Source: Mucilaginibacter saanensis (GTDB lineage Bacteria; Bacteroidota; Bacteroidia; Sphingobacteriales; Sphingobacteriaceae). Taken from it: a stretch of 64,000 nt of DNA. Below are positions 62,201 to 64,000 of the stretch, one piece after another. How positions within the stretch are numbered: position 1 is the stretch's first letter; every line of letters starts with the position of its first letter. A program made the position numbers and the translations under genes. The stretch is taken from contig NZ_JACHBZ010000007.1 in the NCBI RefSeq assembly GCF_014200575.1, positions 186,001 to 250,000 on the forward strand, read 5' to 3'. A model generated the notes under the pieces. The model saw only the letters and a program-made list of their open reading frames with translations, had not been told where the DNA came from and ran no database searches.

Positions 62201-62837
62201 AACCTACCACAACCACCTCGTTAAGTGCCTTTGACTCTTCGGCAAGGGTTATATTGATGGAGGCTTTTCCGTTAACAGGTATGCGTTGCGTGGTAAAGCC
62301 CAGAAAGGCAAATTCCAGTGTACCGTTGCCATCAGGCAGGGTAAGGCTGTATTTACCATTAAGATCAGTTACGGTACCTAACGAGCTGCCGGCAAGTTTT
62401 ACACTTACACCAGGCAGGACAACTCCCGTTGCATCTTTAACCACACCGGTTACGGTAAGGGTTGCAATGGTTTTGCCATCGGCCGGTTTAATGATAATAA
62501 TATCGTCAACCACCTGGAAGGTTAATTGCTGGCTCTGAAGCACGTTTTTCATTACTGTTTCAATGCTGGCATCCTGTAGCTCCACATTAATCTTCTTGTC
62601 TACATTTACCTGGTCAAGCCGGTAAAAAACAGTGTATTTGCTGTTTTTCTCTATCTGCTTAAACATTTGTTTAACCGAGATATTATTTACGTTAAAGTTG
62701 TAAACGTTTTGCGAGTAGACGGCGGCGTGTATATGCATTATACCCGTAAAGAGCAAAACAGTAACAAGCTTCATAATTTTAATCGTTTTTTGCCATGCAT
62801 GCACAGCCATTACAGATTTTCTGTCAAAATTTATCAT
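59256..62837 (-). CDS. susC: SusC/RagA-family TonB-linked outer membrane protein with STN domain
   Basis: A 1193-residue TonB-dependent transporter. A secretin/TonB short N-terminal (STN) domain (VKQMFKQIEKNSKYTVFYRL, near 56-75) marks it as a transducer able to signal to the adjacent FecR. A carboxypeptidase-D-like domain (about 128-205), a plug with VLKDASSASIYGSRAANGVI (near 310) and a long beta-barrel follow. The signal peptide could begin at the first Met or at Met22 (MKLVTVLLFTGIM); I keep the longer call. It pairs with susD, 22 bases downstream, and follows fecR by 159 bases. Substrate unknown. Confidence 0.93.
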   Translation of the reverse strand: MINFDRKSVMAVHAWQKTIKIMKLVTVLLFTGIMHIHAAVYSQNVYNFNVNNISVKQMFKQIEKNSKYTVFYRLDQVNVDKKINVELQDASIETVMKNVLQSQQLTFQVVDDIIIIKPADGKTIATLTVTGVVKDATGVVLPGVSVKLAGSSLGTVTDLNGKYSLTLPDGNGTLEFAFLGFTTQRIPVNGKASINITLAEESKALNEVVVVGYATQKKKDLTGAVSVVNVKDLNKQASSSVNSQLQGQASGVTVTGSGQPGEEPQVHIRGFNTFGNNTPLYVVDGVETYDVSTLNTNDVETFQVLKDASSASIYGSRAANGVIIITTKKGKGKVSIQYDAYYGSQLPKGGNVWHTITPQQMANLKMTAQKNSGITDFQDPLYNPTGANSTYTLPDYITPAGAKAGDPSVDPSKYYVNPNYTSPDDYNNFYRITKANKAGTDWYHEIFKSAPMTSQNLSLSGSTEQASYLFSLNYFNQQGTLIDTYLKRYTLRSNTSFNVTKHIRVGENLSYSIAKTPQLGSDLNGNSYTNHGQISTNNPDAVIAMALREQPIIPVYDIAGNYAGSYGTGLGDSNNPVAIQNRTKTSGLINYRLLGNVFAEADLAKGLTARTSFGGDIVNSNGHNFTYPTYENVENSQTNSYSENSSTSYTYNWTNTLAYQKTFGKHNLNIVLGTEAVADYETDLNGSIQGFYTFDPNYVNLSTGTTNKNTSSSRSSNSLFSEFARLDYIFNDKYLFNATIRRDGASKFPVNQRYGYFPAFSAGWRISQESFLKDVKWITDLKLRGGYGIMGNQINMGSKDAYVTFNNNIGQSYYPLDGTANLTPGFYQDQIANPNAIWEKDINSNFGFDATLFDGKISVTADYYRKDIEDLLYAARQLGTAGNGTVPNQNVGKMKNDGLDLSITGNIKASNDLSFNATGTITTYNNKILKVSDDRDYFLGSSTSRFDQPITRSQVGHSLGEFYGYQIVGFWNNQGQIDAANASAQKITNDPNAVYQSDTKVGRFRYKDVNGDGVINDADRTFIGNPNPKVTAGLNLGVNYKNFDASIFLYGSFGNKIWNSVKYWRDFYASYGTAKSYTALNDSWTPSHQNASAPIQELDASTSSGATPNSYFVESGTYVRLRNAQIGYTFNINSLKKAGIQKLRIYVSATNLFTLTGYSGVDPELNGTTTDFGIDEGGYASPRTFLFGVNFSL

Positions 62838-62909
62838 AAATTTGTGTTTGTTAATCAGTTAATACGATGCTTCCCCAAGCGTAGGGTATTAGCTATTGAT
62901 TTTCTAAAG

Positions 62910-62941
62910 ACCCGGATGTTAGCGCATCCCGGGTTTTTTTA
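62910..62941. terminator. Hairpin between fecR and susC, T run on plus strand
   Basis: ACCCGGATG at 62910-62918 faces CATCCCGGGT at 62925-62934 with one bulged C, and eight T follow to 62941 on the plus strand. On the minus strand, in which fecR and susC are read, the trailing bases are TCTTTAG, a weaker terminator. It may reduce readthrough from fecR into susC or stop antisense transcription. Confidence 0.5.
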
Positions 62942-62996
62942 TTTGAGAGAGGTGAGTTATTTTTTTGCCATAAGTTTTATTTAAAGGTTATCAGAT

Positions 62997-64000
62997 TTAG
63001 TTATCGTTATTTTTAGTAATAGTTACCGTATTGCCTGTTATGGAATAGCTGATAGCGGTGTTGCCCTTAATTAAATCAAGCACTTTATCAATACTGGCCA
63101 CGTTTTTAAAACTACCCGAATACCGGATGTTTTGCAGACTGGGATCCATCACAATGTTTACATTGTACCGGCGCTCCAGCACTTTTGATATTTCATCAAG
63201 CGAGTTGCCATCAAATACCAGCAGGTTTTCTTTCCAGCCATCATATTTATCCATCCGGGCCGAGTCAATCTGCATTACCTGTATTTCGCTCAGGTTTTTA
63301 ATGTCCTGGGTATCATCAGGTTTGTAAGTGTATTTTTCTTTTTGTGGATGGTAGTATATACGCAATAGTTGCCGTGGCTTAACATATATGCGGCTCATTT
63401 CATGCGTGTTATTGTCGATATTGCCTTCAACAGAAACCTCGCCTTTTACAACCGTTGTTTCAAAGAACGAATCATTAGGATAAGCCTTCAGGTTAAATTT
63501 GGTACCTATATCCCTGATGGTGTAATTTTTTGTGTTTACTATAAAAGGAATAGTTTTTTTACCTGGAGCTATTTCAAAAAAAGCTTCGCCTTCCAGATAA
63601 ACAGTTCGGTTCCTTTTGCCAAAATCTGTATTGTAATTCAGTTTACTGCCAGCATTTAGCCAAACCAGGGTGCCATCTGTTAAAATGATCTTTCTAATGG
63701 CCCCCTTGGTAGCCAGCACTTGCCGCATGCTTTGCGCATTTTGCGAATAATGTTTTATTAACACGGTTGATAGTACGCCAAACAGTGTAATAACCGCTGC
63801 AACCCTTGTCCATTTGTACAACTGCCTGTACCGGGTTTCCTGGGGTATGGTAGCTGCAGAAAATTTATCAAAAGCTTTATCCTCGTTAATTACTGCCGGA
63901 TTCAAATACAGCATGTTTTGCCAGGTTTCATATAACTGTGCAAAGTATTGCTCATTTTCCGGATGCGCATTTATCCAATCCTTAACCAGTGCGGTTTCAT
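62997..64000 (-). CDS. FecR-family anti-sigma factor, N-terminus outside the window
   Basis: The frame is open to the right edge of the window, so the annotated ATG at 63914 is internal; upstream residues TALVKDWINAHPENEQYFAQ (from near 63995) match the cytosolic N-terminal part of FecR. A transmembrane helix follows (VAAVITLFGVLSTVLI), then the periplasmic FecR domain (LATKGAIRKIILTDGTLVWL through TVVKGEVSVEG) and a C-terminal DUF4974 domain (LDEISKVLERRYNVNIVMDP) that contacts the STN domain of SusC. It relays substrate binding to an ECF sigma factor, whose gene should lie just upstream outside the window. It is the first gene here of the fecR-susC-susD set. Confidence 0.92.
   Translation of the reverse strand, partial: ETALVKDWINAHPENEQYFAQLYETWQNMLYLNPAVINEDKAFDKFSAATIPQETRYRQLYKWTRVAAVITLFGVLSTVLIKHYSQNAQSMRQVLATKGAIRKIILTDGTLVWLNAGSKLNYNTDFGKRNRTVYLEGEAFFEIAPGKKTIPFIVNTKNYTIRDIGTKFNLKAYPNDSFFETTVVKGEVSVEGNIDNNTHEMSRIYVKPRQLLRIYYHPQKEKYTYKPDDTQDIKNLSEIQVMQIDSARMDKYDGWKENLLVFDGNSLDEISKVLERRYNVNIVMDPSLQNIRYSGSFKNVASIDKVLDLIKGNTAISYSITGNTVTITKNNDN

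Noticed and set aside
62667..62984. Plus-strand open frame of 105 residues across the susC start
   Set aside because: It is antisense to the susC signal region and the fecR-susC hairpin, with no protein family features.
1..64000. CRISPR array, tRNA or rRNA genes, prophage or integrated element
   Set aside because: No regularly spaced repeats, no clover-leaf or rRNA-like stretch and no integrase, transposase or phage structural gene were seen.

Overview
The window comes from a member of the Bacteroidota, most likely family Sphingobacteriaceae (Mucilaginibacter/Pedobacter-like). Support: a FecR anti-sigma factor followed by a SusC/SusD pair, DUF5687, DUF4142 and PafA-type genes, signal peptides ending in SAQ-like sites, promoter elements of the Bacteroidetes type (TTTG, about 19 bases, TAnnTTTG), almost no Shine-Dalgarno sequences, and many short dispersed palindromes between genes. 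The genus is inference. I see no rRNA, tRNA, CRISPR array, phage or transposase gene; this is ordinary chromosome.

Layout. 1-800: 5' part of trpE on the minus strand behind a leader peptide with tandem Trp codons and a terminator, a textbook-shaped attenuator. 0.8-10.7 kb: small membrane and DinB-like proteins, pyruvate dehydrogenase E1-alpha and E2, an NlpC/P60 hydrolase, a CapA-like lipoprotein, an SPFH protein, a DUF922 protein and DNA polymerase IV. 11-20 kb: a SNF2 helicase, an M20 amidohydrolase group, two FKBP lipoproteins and aspS. 20-27.5 kb: a palindromic MITE-like element, a promoter, a TPP riboswitch, a TonB-dependent receptor and a PnuC-type transporter (thiamine uptake), then an acyl-CoA-dehydrogenase-like protein, a PafA-type phosphatase and a divergent ThiE/TenI protein. 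27.7-34.6 kb: DoxX-like protein, ABC exporter pair, RarA, ParE-type toxin-antitoxin pair, AlkA-like glycosylase and a GT-like protein. 34.7-39.5 kb: cyanophycin synthetase facing cyanophycinase and isoaspartyl peptidase, a complete make-and-recycle set for a nitrogen storage polymer. 39.6-52.3 kb: TPR protein, tail-specific protease, ligase-associated exonuclease plus ATP-dependent DNA ligase, MaoC hydratase, flavin monooxygenase-like protein, desaturase, aminotransferase, DUF4142 lipoprotein, Gfo/Idh/MocA oxidoreductase and a thioredoxin-like lipoprotein. 52.4-56 kb: circularly permuted ATP-grasp, alpha-E and transglutaminase genes. 56.2-64 kb: HGSNAT-like acyltransferase, SusD, SusC and FecR (5' end outside the window), a glycan-uptake locus.

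The most interesting points are the complete trp attenuator; the TPP riboswitch whose variable P3 arm looks built from a dispersed GC-rich palindrome and whose promoter abuts a MITE-like element; a dispersed palindrome read through as the C-terminal tail of the DNA exonuclease; the self-contained cyanophycin locus; and the ATP-grasp/alpha-E/transglutaminase operon, whose product is unknown. All assignments rest on reading the sequence and on family knowledge; no database search was run.
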